A stretch of DNA of 64,000 nt from Dermatobacter hominis (GCF_020715685.1 NZ_CP085840.1:3100001-3164000); one strand, 5' to 3'. Positions 9,521 to 18,092 are shown, counted from the stretch's first letter. Notes: a model not told the origin generated them from the letters alone. Numbers and translations are program-made.

Positions 9521-9725
9521 GATGATGTCCACCCTTCCGACGGGGCCCGCGCCCCTGTGGCCGAGGGTACCGGGAGACATGTCGTACGGCGCCTGGGCAC
9601 TTCTCCTCGATCGGCGGGGCTCGACCGTCGGTTCTAGGTGCAGCCGCGTCGTCCGGCGACGATGGGTGCACCGAGAACGGCGTGGTGACGGCGGTGCTGT
9701 CGGCGTGACCGCGTCCCGCCTCACG

Positions 9726-9731
9726 TAGCGT
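9726..9731 (+). promoter_or_regulatory. -10 hexamer TAGCGT, leaderless type
   Basis: TAGCGT ends 8 nt before the GTG start of the TauE-like gene. This spacing puts the transcript start at or next to the start codon. Confidence 0.5.
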
Positions 9732-9739
9732 CGCCGTCC

Positions 9740-10681
9740 GTGGACTGGAGCGACGTCGCGACGGTGGCGGTCACCGTGCTGGTGGGCGTCGGCGCGGGGA
9801 TGCTGTCCGCCCTGCTCGGAGTCGGCGGCGCAGTGATCACCACGCCGGCGGTGCGGGTGCTCGGCGCCACGCCGCTCCAAGCCGTCGGCTCCACCGTCCC
9901 CGCCATCCTCCCGGGCGCCATCGCCGGCACGCTGCGCTACGCCCGTGAGGGGTTGGTCGATTGGAGCGCGGCGCTCGGCCTCGGCATCGCCGGCGCGGTG
10001 TTCGCGATCGTCGGCGCCCTGACCTCGGACCAGGTCGACGGCGGCGTCCTCATGGTCCTCACCGCGGCGCTGATGCTGTGGTCCGGGTTCTCGGTCGTGC
10101 GCGGCGGTCGGCGGGCTGCCGCCGGGCCGGGGGACGAGGGCACAGCGGCCGTCGACCTCGTCGCGCCGGAGGAGGAGGACGAGGGCCTCATTGGCGAGGC
10201 GTTCGAGGGCACCGAGGCCTCGGAGACCGAGACGGCGTTCGCCGTGTCACGGCCGGAGGGGCCGATCGGCACCTCTGGGCGGGACGGCGCCGGGGGTACG
10301 GCGCCGACGAGGCACCCGCTCCCGATGCTGGCGGTGCTCGGCGCTGCATCCGGGTTCGTCGCCGGTCTGCTCGGCGTGGGCGGCGGCATCGTGATGGTCC
10401 CGGTGCTCACCGGCCCGCTCCGGGTGCCGATGAAGTCGGCGGTCGCATCGAGCCTGGTCGCCGTCGCCATCTTCTCCGTGCCGGCGTTGGTCACCCACGC
10501 CGTGCTCGGCCACATCGACTGGACCTACGCCCTGCCGCTGATGGTCGGGGTGGTCCCGGGTGCCCGCATCGGCGCCCATCTCACGATCGGCAGCTCGGAG
10601 CGCACCGTGCGCCTGCTGTTCGGGGCGCTGATCGTCGTCCTCGCCGTCGTCTACGGGGGGTCCGAACTGGCGGCGCTGTGA
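9740..10681 (+). CDS. TauE/SafE-family anion exporter
   Basis: 313 residues. The repeat pattern GAGMLSALLGVGGAVITTPAVR near the N-terminus and SGFVAGLLGVGGGIVMVPVL after the middle are the paired signature motifs of the TauE/SafE family, each starting a set of about four membrane helices. A hydrophilic acidic loop of about 70 residues (around 130-195) separates the halves. Members move sulfite, sulfoacetate, sulfur compounds or other organic anions across the membrane; the substrate here is unknown. The start is a GTG with a -10 hexamer 8 nt upstream. fdhD begins 20 nt after the stop but has its own -10 hexamer, so co-transcription is possible but not required. Confidence 0.86.
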   Translation: MDWSDVATVAVTVLVGVGAGMLSALLGVGGAVITTPAVRVLGATPLQAVGSTVPAILPGAIAGTLRYAREGLVDWSAALGLGIAGAVFAIVGALTSDQVDGGVLMVLTAALMLWSGFSVVRGGRRAAAGPGDEGTAAVDLVAPEEEDEGLIGEAFEGTEASETETAFAVSRPEGPIGTSGRDGAGGTAPTRHPLPMLAVLGAASGFVAGLLGVGGGIVMVPVLTGPLRVPMKSAVASSLVAVAIFSVPALVTHAVLGHIDWTYALPLMVGVVPGARIGAHLTIGSSERTVRLLFGALIVVLAVVYGGSELAAL

Positions 10682-10689
10682 CGCGCCCG

Positions 10690-10695
10690 TAGCAT
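10690..10695 (+). promoter_or_regulatory. -10 hexamer TAGCAT before fdhD
   Basis: TAGCAT lies 6 nt before the GTG at 10702, consistent with a leaderless transcript start for fdhD inside the tauE-fdhD gap. Confidence 0.5.
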
Positions 10696-10701
10696 GCGGA
10701 C

Positions 10702-11652
10702 GTGGCCCGAGCCCGCACCGAGACCCACCTGGCCCGCCGGTTCGAGGCCGATGCCGACGCCCCTGCACGGGCGGACGGCGCCCCGGGCGCCTCGTCCGCG
10801 CCGCCGCCGGTCGACCGGGGTCGGGCGCCGGAATCGGTGCTCGTCGAGGAGCCGCTCGAGCTCCGGGTCGACGGCGTCACCGTCGCCACCACGATGCGCA
10901 CGCCCGGCCACGACTACGAGCTGGCCGCCGGGTGGTGCCACGCCGAGGGCCTGCTCGACGGCGCCTCGCTGCGCGGGATCCGCTACTGCGCCACCGGCTC
11001 GGCGGTCGAGACCGGCTTCAACGTCGTCACCGTCGACACGGTCGGCCGGTCGGCGCCGCCCGAGGCCCGCCTGACGACCACCACCTCGTCGTGCGGCATC
11101 TGCGGCTCCGAGTCGGTCGACGAGCTCACCGCCCGGCTGGCGCGGCTCCCCGAGGGCCCGGCGTTGCGGGACGACCTGCTCGGCGGCCTGTCCGAGGCGG
11201 TGGCCTCGCACCAGGAGCTGTTCGCCCTGACCGGTGGCAGCCACGCCGCTGCCGCGGTCACTCCCGACGGCGAGGTCGTCGTCGTGCGCGAGGACATCGG
11301 TCGCCACAACGCCGTCGACAAGGTCGTCGGTCGGCTGCTGCTCGACGGCGCGCTCCCGGCGACCGGGATGGTGCTCTGGGTGTCGGGTCGGGCCAGCTTC
11401 GAGATGGTGCAGAAGGCGTGGGCCGGCGGCTTCGCCGCGCTGGTGTCGGTGAGCGCGCCGTCGTCGCTCGCCGTGCGGACCGCCGAGCGGGCCGGCCTGG
11501 TGCTGGTCGGCTTCGCCCGATCCGGCCGCTTCACCGTCTACGCCGGCGGCGACCGGGTGGCCGGGGCGCCGGTCGGCGAGGTTTCTGGGGTCGGGATCGC
11601 GACAAGGGATGTCGCTGAGCACCCCTATATCCGGGGAGGGGTGGATGGGTGA
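10702..11652 (+). CDS. fdhD: FdhD, sulfurtransferase/carrier for formate dehydrogenase-type enzymes
   Basis: 316 residues. FdhD passes sulfur from a cysteine desulfurase to the molybdenum cofactor of formate dehydrogenase-like enzymes. Seen: the conserved redox loop SSCGICG with C131 and C134, the FdhD block TPGHDYELAAGWCHAEGLL near residue 75, the REDIGRHNAVDKVVG motif near 200, and SGRASFEMVQKAW in the C-terminal half. All are strong family markers. The first 40 residues are a low-complexity Ala/Pro extension. The stop overlaps the start of the next gene, which encodes a molybdopterin oxidoreductase and is its obvious client. Confidence 0.96.
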   Translation: MARARTETHLARRFEADADAPARADGAPGASSAPPPVDRGRAPESVLVEEPLELRVDGVTVATTMRTPGHDYELAAGWCHAEGLLDGASLRGIRYCATGSAVETGFNVVTVDTVGRSAPPEARLTTTTSSCGICGSESVDELTARLARLPEGPALRDDLLGGLSEAVASHQELFALTGGSHAAAAVTPDGEVVVVREDIGRHNAVDKVVGRLLLDGALPATGMVLWVSGRASFEMVQKAWAGGFAALVSVSAPSSLAVRTAERAGLVLVGFARSGRFTVYAGGDRVAGAPVGEVSGVGIATRDVAEHPYIRGGVDG

Positions 11653-13942
11653 TCGGAGCGAGCGGCCGCGGCCCGACGACCGCCTCGACCGCCGACCCGT
11701 CGTGCCCGGCCCCGTCGCCGCCGGACTGCGGCGCGTCGGCCTGCACCCCGACCTGTGGGCCGGCCTCGTCCCCAACGGGGTCGACCAGCAGAAGCCCCGG
11801 CACTTCAAGGACATGCTGCGGATCGCCCGCGACAACTCCAACCACCCGAAGTACGCCTGGGACGTCCTGACCAAGGGCGTGTGCGACGGCTGCGCGCTCG
11901 GCGTCGCCGGCCTCCACGACTGGACGATCGACGGCGTCCACCTCTGCACCACGCGCCTCGAGCTGCTCGAGTTCAACACCGCCGACGCGATGGATCCGAT
12001 CCTGCTGTCCGACGTCGGCGCACTCCGGGGCCGGTCCGGCAAGGAGCTGCGGGCGATGGGCCGGCTCGCGCACCCGATGCGGCGCCGGCGCGGCGAGCAG
12101 GGCTTCACGCGCATCACGTGGAACGAGGCGCTCGACGCCTGCGGCGACGCCCTGCGCGCCGCACCGCCCGACCGCGTCGCGCTCTACATGACGTCGCGGG
12201 GCATCACGAACGAGACCTACTACGTCGCCGGCAAGGCGGCCCGGGCGCTCGGCACGGCCAACGTCGACTCCGCCGCCCGCGTCTGCCACGCGCCGTCGAC
12301 GCTCGGGCTGAAGGCGTCGATCGGCGTCGCGGCCTCGACCTGCTCGCTGCGCGACGTGCTCGAGACCGACCTCGTGGTGCTGTGGGGCACGAACCCGGCC
12401 AACAACCAGCCGGTGTTCATGAAGCACCTCGAGCAGGCCAAGCGCAACGGGGCGAAGGTCGTCGTCGTCAACCCGTTCCTGGAGCCGGGCCTCGACCGCT
12501 ACTGGGTGCCGTCGTCGGTCGAGTCGGCGGTGTTCGGCACGCGCATCTGCGACCTCCACGTCCCGGTCCGGCCCGGCGGCGACATCGCCCTGGCCAACGC
12601 GCTGATCAAGCGGCTCGTCGCCCAGCGGCGGGTCGACCACGCGTTCATCGACCATCACACGTCGGGCTGGCAGGACCTGATGGCCTCGCTCGACGAGCAG
12701 GACCTCGACGAGCTGATCGAGGCGTCCGGCGTCGACGCCGACACCTTCGAGCGCTTCGCCGACCTGTACGGCTCGGCCGGCGGCGCCGTGCTGATCTGGT
12801 CGATGGGCATCACGCAGCACACGTTCGGCGTCGAGGGCGTGCGGGCGATCGTCAACGTCGGCCTGGCCCGCGGCAACGTCGGCCGCAACGGCGCCGGGCT
12901 CATGCCGATCCGGGGCCACTCGGGCGTGCAGGGCGGTGCCGAGATGGGGGCGTACGCCACCGCCTACCCGGGCGGCGTCACGATCGACGCCGACTCGGCG
13001 GCCGCCCTCGCCGAGGAGTGGGGCTTCGACGTCCCCGACCACGAGGGCCTCACCGCCCCCGAGATGGTCGAGGCCGCCGGCCGCGGCGAGCTCGACGTGC
13101 TGTGGATGTCGGGCGGCAACTTCCTCGACGTGCTGCCCGACCCGGCCGCCGTCGCGCAGGCGCTCGGCACCGTCGGCACGCGCATCCACCAGGACGTCGT
13201 CGTGACGTCGCAGATGCTCGTCGAGGGCGACGACGTCATCCTGCTCCCGGTCACCACCCGCTACGAGCAGGAGGGCGGCGGCACCTCCACCACCACCGAG
13301 CGGCGCATCGCGTTCTCGCCCGAGATCCCGCGCCAGGTCGGCGAGGCCCGCAGCGAGTGGCGGCTCTTCGGCGACGTCGTCCGGCGCGCCCGGCCCGAGC
13401 GGGCCGCCGAGTTCGACTGGCCCACGAACCAGGACCTCCGCGCCGAGATCGCCCGGGTCGTGCCGTCATACGCGGGCATCGAGTTCCTCGAGACGACCGG
13501 CGACGCCGTGCAGTGGGGCGGGCGCCACATCTGCCCGGGCGGCCGCTTCCCGACCCCCGACGGCAAGGGCCGCTTCACCCCGCTCGAGCCGCCCCGGTCC
13601 GAGGTGCCCGAGGGCCGGTTCCTCGTGTCGACCCGGCGGGGCAAGCAGTTCAACTCGATCGTCTGGGCAGAGACCGACCCCCTGACCGGCGCGCCACGCG
13701 ATGCCGTCTACCTCGACCGCACCGACGCCCACGCCCTCGGTCTCGCCGACGGTCAGGCGGTCGTCCTGCGCTCCGACACCGGCGAGATGTCGGCGACGGT
13801 CCGGTTGTCGCGCCTGCCGCGGGGCACGGCCCAGGTGCACTGGCCCGAGGGCAACGCGCTGCTGCCCGCGGGCGCTGCTCATCGGGAGCCCGGGTCGCGC
13901 ATCCCCGACTACCAGGCCGTCGTCGAGATCGTCCTGGCCTGA
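11645..13942 (+). CDS. Molybdopterin oxidoreductase, FdhF/YdeP family (formate dehydrogenase-like)
   Basis: About 765 residues from the ATG at 11645, preceded by GGGGAGGGG; an in-frame ATG at 11609 would add 12 residues and overlap fdhD by 44 nt. The start region GVCDGCALGVAGLHDW with C80 and C83 and a further Cys near 102 (HLCTTRLELL) is the YdeP signature. The middle carries bis-MGD-binding blocks such as VLWGTNPANNQPVFMKHLEQAK and GLARGNVGRNGAGLMPIRGHSGVQGG. The C-terminal molybdopterin dinucleotide domain (RFLVSTRRGKQFNSIVW) is complete. E. coli YdeP is tied to acid resistance and its substrate is not settled, so formate oxidation here is an inference supported by the adjacent fdhD. Cytoplasmic, with no Tat signal. 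Confidence 0.88.
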   Translation: MGDRSERPRPDDRLDRRPVVPGPVAAGLRRVGLHPDLWAGLVPNGVDQQKPRHFKDMLRIARDNSNHPKYAWDVLTKGVCDGCALGVAGLHDWTIDGVHLCTTRLELLEFNTADAMDPILLSDVGALRGRSGKELRAMGRLAHPMRRRRGEQGFTRITWNEALDACGDALRAAPPDRVALYMTSRGITNETYYVAGKAARALGTANVDSAARVCHAPSTLGLKASIGVAASTCSLRDVLETDLVVLWGTNPANNQPVFMKHLEQAKRNGAKVVVVNPFLEPGLDRYWVPSSVESAVFGTRICDLHVPVRPGGDIALANALIKRLVAQRRVDHAFIDHHTSGWQDLMASLDEQDLDELIEASGVDADTFERFADLYGSAGGAVLIWSMGITQHTFGVEGVRAIVNVGLARGNVGRNGAGLMPIRGHSGVQGGAEMGAYATAYPGGVTIDADSAAALAEEWGFDVPDHEGLTAPEMVEAAGRGELDVLWMSGGNFLDVLPDPAAVAQALGTVGTRIHQDVVVTSQMLVEGDDVILLPVTTRYEQEGGGTSTTTERRIAFSPEIPRQVGEARSEWRLFGDVVRRARPERAAEFDWPTNQDLRAEIARVVPSYAGIEFLETTGDAVQWGGRHICPGGRFPTPDGKGRFTPLEPPRSEVPEGRFLVSTRRGKQFNSIVWAETDPLTGAPRDAVYLDRTDAHALGLADGQAVVLRSDTGEMSATVRLSRLPRGTAQVHWPEGNALLPAGAAHREPGSRIPDYQAVVEIVLA

Positions 13943-13950
13943 TCCCGGGC

Positions 13951-13976
13951 CCTTCTCGGGGACGTCCCCGAGAAGT
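13951..13976. repeat. Dispersed palindrome, copy 1
   Basis: A 24-bp perfect palindrome (half-site CTTCTCGGGGAC) between convergent genes. The same 26-bp stretch recurs without a mismatch at 53641-53666. It may work as a terminator here, but the exact repetition suggests a mobile or recognised intergenic element. Confidence 0.8.
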
Positions 13977-13985
13977 CGGATCCGG

Positions 13986-14036
13986 CGAACTTGGGGATGT
14001 CCGTTCGCTCAGCGATCGCTCATCACCAAGTTCGGT
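13986..14036. repeat. Long hairpin beside the dispersed palindrome
   Basis: Arms GAACTTGGGGATG and CATCACCAAGTTC (one mismatch) enclose CGTTCGCTCAGCGA. A related loop, GGGGATGAGCGTTCGCTGAGCGA, occurs beside the second palindrome at 53590-53613. A further diverged half (GTTCTCGGGGAGGTCCCC) lies at about 14045-14063. Confidence 0.65.
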
Positions 14037-14130
14037 GGTGGGGCGTTCTCGGGGAGGTCCCCAAGTTCGCGGCGGGGGTGGGGTGCTGTCGGGGAGATCC
14101 TCACGTTGGCGGGAGCGCCCACCTGCGCGG

Positions 14131-14874
14131 TCAGGCCATGACCTTGTCGAGGGTGCCGTCGGGGCGGAGCTGGACGTAGCCGCCGGTGGTGCGGTCGCCG
14201 CCGTCGACGTAGACCCGCACGACGGTGCCGTCGGTGAACGGCCGGCCGGACTCGACGATCAGGTGCGTCACGCCGTCGGAGCCGTCGAGCGGCCGGCCGA
14301 GCTGCTGCGACACGAGGCCCGGTGCGGCGGGCAGGGCGGCGGCGACCGCCGGCCAGTCGATCGCCCCCATGTCGAACAGCTCGGCGGCGAGGTCGTCGGC
14401 GGGGCTGAGCCGCACCGGCTCGGGCTGGGAGATGCGCCCGTCCCGCCAGTCGCGCTCGTCGATGTCGGCGGGGTTCGCCGGATCCTGGCTCTGCAACGAG
14501 GCGTACGCCGCGCCGCCGACCGGGAAGTGCGTGGTGAAGCGCAGCGCCCGCCCCGGTCCGGCCGAGGCGCGCAGGGCGTCGACGGCGGCGAGCAGCGCCG
14601 CGCCGGGATCGGTCGGCGCGGTCGTGCTCGGCGCGGTCGTGGCCGACGGTTCGCCGTTGCCGGGGCCGGCCGGCACCTCGGTGGCCGGCGGCGTCGTGGT
14701 CGTCGACGTCCTGGCGTTCTCGGCCGCGGCGCGGAAGCGGTCCTCCTCGGCGTCGCCGCACCCCACCGCTCCGACCACCGCCGCCGCCGTGGCGAGCACG
14801 ACCAGCGCCCGCCGCCGAGCGCGCCCGGCCCCGCCCGTCGGTCCCGACGGCACCCGATCGCGCATGCGACTCAT
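14131..14874 (-). CDS. Lipoprotein of unknown function, translationally coupled to the S4 protein
   Basis: 247 residues from the ATG at 14874, which overlaps the stop of the S4-domain gene by 4 nt. A basic N-terminus (RARRR) is followed by a hydrophobic stretch and C39 in VVGAVGCGD, a lipoprotein signal. A Thr/Pro/Ala-rich linker (about 55-95) resembles a cell-wall-spanning spacer. The globular part runs from ALLAAVDALRAS to the end and includes GRALRFTTHFPVGG and TDGTVVRVYVDGGDRTTGGYVQLRPDG; the last block could be a GerMN-like beta structure, but I am not confident. No known motif assigns a function. Confidence 0.7.
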   Translation of the reverse strand: MSRMRDRVPSGPTGGAGRARRRALVVLATAAAVVGAVGCGDAEEDRFRAAAENARTSTTTTPPATEVPAGPGNGEPSATTAPSTTAPTDPGAALLAAVDALRASAGPGRALRFTTHFPVGGAAYASLQSQDPANPADIDERDWRDGRISQPEPVRLSPADDLAAELFDMGAIDWPAVAAALPAAPGLVSQQLGRPLDGSDGVTHLIVESGRPFTDGTVVRVYVDGGDRTTGGYVQLRPDGTLDKVMA

Positions 14875-15308
14875 CCCTTCCCCCGGTCCGATCGCTTGCG
14901 CAGCTGCTCGATGCGCCGGCGGTCCTGCTTGGTCGGGCGCCCCGCGCCGCGGCGGCGCTCGCCCCACGACGCCGACAGCGCGGAGCGCGGCGCCCGGTCG
15001 AGGTCCTCCCGCACGACCTCGTAGCACTGCACCGCGACGGGAGCGCCGACCCGCTTCGTCAGCGTCCGCACCACCCGGTAGGTGCCGGTTCGATCGGCGC
15101 GCCGGGCCTCGACCTCGTCGCCCGGCACGACCCGGCGCGCCGGCTTCACCGCCTCGCCGTCGATGCGGACCCGGCCCCCGCTGCACGCCTCGGTCGCCGC
15201 GGTCCGGGTGGGGTACAGGCGCACGGCCCACAGCCACGCGTCGACGCGCACCTTCCCCTCGCCGTCGCCGCCCCCGGTCGGGGCCGACCCCCGCGCTGCC
15301 GCTGCCAC
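14871..15308 (-). CDS. S4-domain RNA-binding protein (Hsp15/RqcH-partner-like)
   Basis: 145 residues from a GTG at 15308. The S4 fold is clear: VRVDAWLWAVRLYPTRTAATEACSGGRVRIDGEAVKPARRVVPGDEV. This is the arrangement of Hsp15 and RqcP-type proteins, which bind rRNA or the 50S-peptidyl-tRNA complex. The C-terminus is basic (GRPTKQDRRRIEQLRKRSDRGKG), also typical for Hsp15. A hexamer CACACT lies 6 nt before the start, in keeping with other leaderless starts here. The gene is divergent from chdC and coupled to the downstream lipoprotein gene. A ribosome-rescue role is inferred. Confidence 0.85.
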   Translation of the reverse strand: MAAAARGSAPTGGGDGEGKVRVDAWLWAVRLYPTRTAATEACSGGRVRIDGEAVKPARRVVPGDEVEARRADRTGTYRVVRTLTKRVGAPVAVQCYEVVREDLDRAPRSALSASWGERRRGAGRPTKQDRRRIEQLRKRSDRGKG

Positions 15309-15362
15309 CCCAGCAGTGTGGCCGAGAACCGACCCGAGGCGGACGGCCGTGCCGGTCGTCCG

Positions 15363-15368
15363 TACACT
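15363..15368 (+). promoter_or_regulatory. -10 hexamer TACACT before chdC
   Basis: TACACT sits 6 nt upstream of the ATG at 15375, so transcription probably begins at the start codon. Confidence 0.55.
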
Positions 15369-15374
15369 TGGGCC

Positions 15375-16058
15375 ATGCCCGAGGCGTCCACCCCCACCGT
15401 CGGCCTCGCCGTCGTGCACCTCTTCTTCCGGACCGGTCCGCTGACCGACGCCAAGGAGGTCCTCCAGGCGATCGAGCAGGCCCAGGGTCGGGGCGTCCAG
15501 GTGGTCACCGCCGCGCTGCTGGGCCACAAGGCCGACCTCGGCGTCATGGCGCTGGCCGAGGACCAGTGGGACCTCCGGCGCCTCCAGACCGACCTCGTGG
15601 CCGCCGGGCTCGAGCTGGCCGACAGCTACGTCTCGCTCACCGAGATCTCCGAGTACGCGCAGGGCGTCCCCGACGAGATGAAGCAGGCCCGCCTCCACCC
15701 GCAGCTGCCCCCCGAGGGCAAGCCGGCGTTCTGCTTCTACCCGATGTCCAAGCGGCGTGAGGTCGGCGCGAACTGGTTCCGCCTCGAGTACGACGCCCGC
15801 AAGGAGCTGATGTACGAGCACGGCTCGTCGGGCCGGAAGTTCGCCGGCCGGGTGCTGCAGGTCGTCACCGGCTCGACCGGCACCGACGACTTCGAGTGGG
15901 GCGTGACGCTGTTCTGCTCGAACCCCGACGACGTGAAGGACGTCGTCTACACCATGCGCTTCGACGAGGCCTCGGCCGTCTACGGCGAGTTCGGGACCTT
16001 CTACGTCGGGATGGTCGCCGAACCAGGGACCGTCCTCGGTGAGCTCGGGGTCGACTGA
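15375..16058 (+). CDS. chdC: Coproheme decarboxylase (HemQ, chlorite dismutase family)
   Basis: 227 residues. This enzyme oxidatively decarboxylates two propionates of coproheme to give heme b, the last step of the coproporphyrin-dependent route. Seen: FYPMSKRR with Y122 and K126, matching the catalytic Tyr and Lys of Firmicute HemQ, the proximal heme ligand H149 in MYEHGSSGRKFAGRV, and the ferredoxin-like block GSTGTDDFEWGVTLF. Actinobacterial enzymes often use a different tyrosine, so the exact catalytic residue is not fixed from sequence alone. The other late heme genes are at 34.7-38.1 kb. The stop overlaps the start of the DUF2993 gene by 20 nt. Confidence 0.94.
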   Translation: MPEASTPTVGLAVVHLFFRTGPLTDAKEVLQAIEQAQGRGVQVVTAALLGHKADLGVMALAEDQWDLRRLQTDLVAAGLELADSYVSLTEISEYAQGVPDEMKQARLHPQLPPEGKPAFCFYPMSKRREVGANWFRLEYDARKELMYEHGSSGRKFAGRVLQVVTGSTGTDDFEWGVTLFCSNPDDVKDVVYTMRFDEASAVYGEFGTFYVGMVAEPGTVLGELGVD

Positions 16059-17103
16059 CCTCCCCGCCGAGCCGTCGGCTCGGGCAGCGTCGCCGGTCGC
16101 CGACCGCAGGGACGGGCGGACCGACGGCGACCGCGCGCCCGACGACCGCGCCTCCGGCGACGGCGCGTCCTCCCGCGACGGCCGGGCCCGGCGCTGGGAC
16201 CGGCCGGTGTGGGCCGCGCCCGCACCGTCGGACCGCGACGAGGGCGAGACCGGTCGTCGACCGGGCACCCGGTGGGCGGTGGCGCTCGCCGCCGTGGCCG
16301 TCCTGCTCCTCGGCGGCCTGGTCGCCCTCGAATGGGTCGGCCGCCGCACGCTGACCGACCGCGTGACCGACCAGCTGCTCGCCAGCGGCATCACCGGCGA
16401 CGTCGAGGTGTCGATCCCGGGCGGGCTCCGGCCGGTCGTCCTCCCCGCGCTGCTCGGCGGGGGCCTCGACGAGCTGTCCATCCGCATCGTCGACGGCACG
16501 ATCGCCGGCCTGCCGGTCGCCCGGGCCGACTACACGCTCACCGACCTCGACGGCGACGTGTCGCTGCTGTCGGGCTCGGTCCGCGTCGAGTCGATCGGGG
16601 AGGGCGACGTCCGCATCGAGGTGCTGCCCGAGGCGCTGTCGTCCGCGGTCGGCACCGAGCTGTCGATCGTCGACGGCCAGCTGGTGGCGGGCCCCGACCA
16701 GCTGCGGGTGGACGCGGTCGTGCGGGGCGACGCCCTCGTCCTGTCGGGGCCCGCAGAGTCGCTGTGGGGCGGCCCGGTCGAGGTCCCGGTGGCCGACGGC
16801 TACCTCCTGCCCTGCACGCCGGGCGTGAGCATCGGGCGGTCGACGATCGTGCTGGCGTGCCGCGGATCGAAGCTCCCCGGCGTCCTCGAGGACCCGCTCG
16901 GCCCCGCCTTCGATCCCGACACCGCGCCGGCGGGCTCGCTCCTGCCCCCGCAGTCCACCGCCATCGACGGCGGGGCCACCACGACGACCGCCGACCCGTC
17001 GGCGACCACCACGCCGACGACCACGACTACGACCACCACCACGGTCCCGACGACGACCGCGGCGCCCCCGCCGGCCCCGCCGCCGGCGGTCCCCCCGGGC
17101 TGA
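16039..17103 (+). CDS. DUF2993 (LmeA-like) membrane-anchored protein
   Basis: 354 residues. A disordered N-terminus of about 80 residues rich in D, R and A leads to one transmembrane helix (AVALAAVAVLLLGGLVALEWV). The outer domain runs from the RTLTDRVTDQLLASGITGDVEVSIPGG block through VARADYTLTDLDGDV and LLPCTPGVSIGRSTIVLACRGSKLPGVL, a pattern I associate with DUF2993, whose mycobacterial member LmeA acts in mannan maturation. Two cysteines in the outer domain could form a disulfide. The tail is a Thr- and Pro-rich low-complexity stretch, probably in the cell wall. It shares a transcript with chdC through a 20-nt overlap. Confidence 0.75.
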   Translation: MSSGSTDLPAEPSARAASPVADRRDGRTDGDRAPDDRASGDGASSRDGRARRWDRPVWAAPAPSDRDEGETGRRPGTRWAVALAAVAVLLLGGLVALEWVGRRTLTDRVTDQLLASGITGDVEVSIPGGLRPVVLPALLGGGLDELSIRIVDGTIAGLPVARADYTLTDLDGDVSLLSGSVRVESIGEGDVRIEVLPEALSSAVGTELSIVDGQLVAGPDQLRVDAVVRGDALVLSGPAESLWGGPVEVPVADGYLLPCTPGVSIGRSTIVLACRGSKLPGVLEDPLGPAFDPDTAPAGSLLPPQSTAIDGGATTTTADPSATTTPTTTTTTTTTVPTTTAAPPPAPPPAVPPG

Positions 17104-17184
17104 CGACGGCCTCGGCAGCGCTCTGGCAGACCGATCAGTCGCCTCACGACAGATCCGCCCGCCGAAGCTCGGGCCCGGGCCCGG

Positions 17185-17466
17185 TCAGTCGTCGACGAGC
17201 TGCCAGGTCGGGAACGACAGGTGCGCCACGTCCTGGTGTCGGACGACGCGGCCCTGCGACGAGAGCCGGCGCAGGATCGGCTCCGCCACCTCGGGCCCGC
17301 CGACGAGCGCCATGAACTGCGGGACGGGCAGCAGCACCGGGCCGTCGGCGTCGCCCTCGCGGAGCAGCGCGTCCATCTCGAGGACCGGGTGCTCGGGTCG
17401 GCCCGGGTCCGAGACGAAGCAGTTGTAGACGACCCGTTCGAAGACGGCCGTCGCCCGGATGCGCAT
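17185..17466 (-). CDS. Small hypothetical protein, 93 aa
   Basis: Compact protein MRIRATAVFERVVYNCFVSD..., ending HLSFPTWQLVDD. No motif is recognised. A hexamer TAGGAA (17473-17478) is 6 nt before the ATG, fitting the leaderless pattern, and it is divergent from the next gene. The amino-acid mix is balanced for this GC content, which supports a real gene. Confidence 0.62.
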   Translation of the reverse strand: MRIRATAVFERVVYNCFVSDPGRPEHPVLEMDALLREGDADGPVLLPVPQFMALVGGPEVAEPILRRLSSQGRVVRHQDVAHLSFPTWQLVDD

Positions 17467-17550
17467 GTCCCGTTCCTACCCGGTGCGGGCGCCGGGCGGG
17501 GCCACGGCGACCCGCAGGGCGGCACGGCACGGGCGCGCCAGACTGGACCG

Positions 17551-18021
17551 GTGCCGGACGGACCCACCGACGACGACCGGGCGCTGGCCGCGTACGCCAC
17601 GCAGTTGGCCGACGCCGTCGACGCGGTGATCGAGGACTGGGTCCGCCGCTGCGTGGACGGCGCGTGCGCGCGTGCCGGCGTCGTCCCCGACGACGAGGTG
17701 CGGCGGGCGACCGACGACGCCGCCCGGTCGTGCCGGGCCGAGGTCGGGGCGCGGCTGCGGGCTCTCTTCGAGCTCGACGTGGACGAGCAGCGCGGCACGC
17801 CCCTGCAGGTCCTGCGCGACGCCGTGCGCTACCCGACCGCGGTGCTGGCGGCGGCGGGGGTGCCGGGGGTGGGCCGCGACGACTTCGACCGGCGGGCCTT
17901 CCCCGACGATCTCTACGGGCTCACGCCGGCGGGGTTCGCAGACGTCGACCCCTCGCTGCAGGAGCCCGGCCTCACGTGGGGGGCGGCGAAGGCGCACGTG
18001 CACCTGCGTCGCCACCGCTGA
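17551..18021 (+). CDS. Hypothetical helical protein, 156 aa
   Basis: From the GTG at 17551. The first two thirds are helical and Ala/Arg/Asp-rich (DDRALAAYATQLADAVDAVIEDWVRRCVDGAC). The end is better defined: FDRRAFPDDLYGLTPAGFADVDPSLQEPGLTWGAAKAHVHLRRHR. That ending looks conserved-protein-like, but I cannot name the family. CAGACT lies 6 nt before the start. It is convergent with the small cysteine protein. Confidence 0.62.
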   Translation: MPDGPTDDDRALAAYATQLADAVDAVIEDWVRRCVDGACARAGVVPDDEVRRATDDAARSCRAEVGARLRALFELDVDEQRGTPLQVLRDAVRYPTAVLAAAGVPGVGRDDFDRRAFPDDLYGLTPAGFADVDPSLQEPGLTWGAAKAHVHLRRHR

Positions 18022-18092
18022 GCACCCCGGGCGGGGGCGCCGTCCGCCGGCGAGGGCGGCGTCGAGGCGACGACGAGGCGACGACGAGTCGT

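Noticed and set aside
11755-15024. A plus-strand open frame of over 1000 codons across the YdeP-type gene and beyond
   Set aside because: It is an alternate frame of the molybdopterin gene that continues antisense to the lipoprotein and S4 genes; the composition is almost entirely R, P, G and A and shows no domain.
16970-17100. ACC/ACG-rich repetitive DNA
   Set aside because: It encodes the Thr/Pro-rich tail of the DUF2993 protein and is ordinary low-complexity coding sequence.
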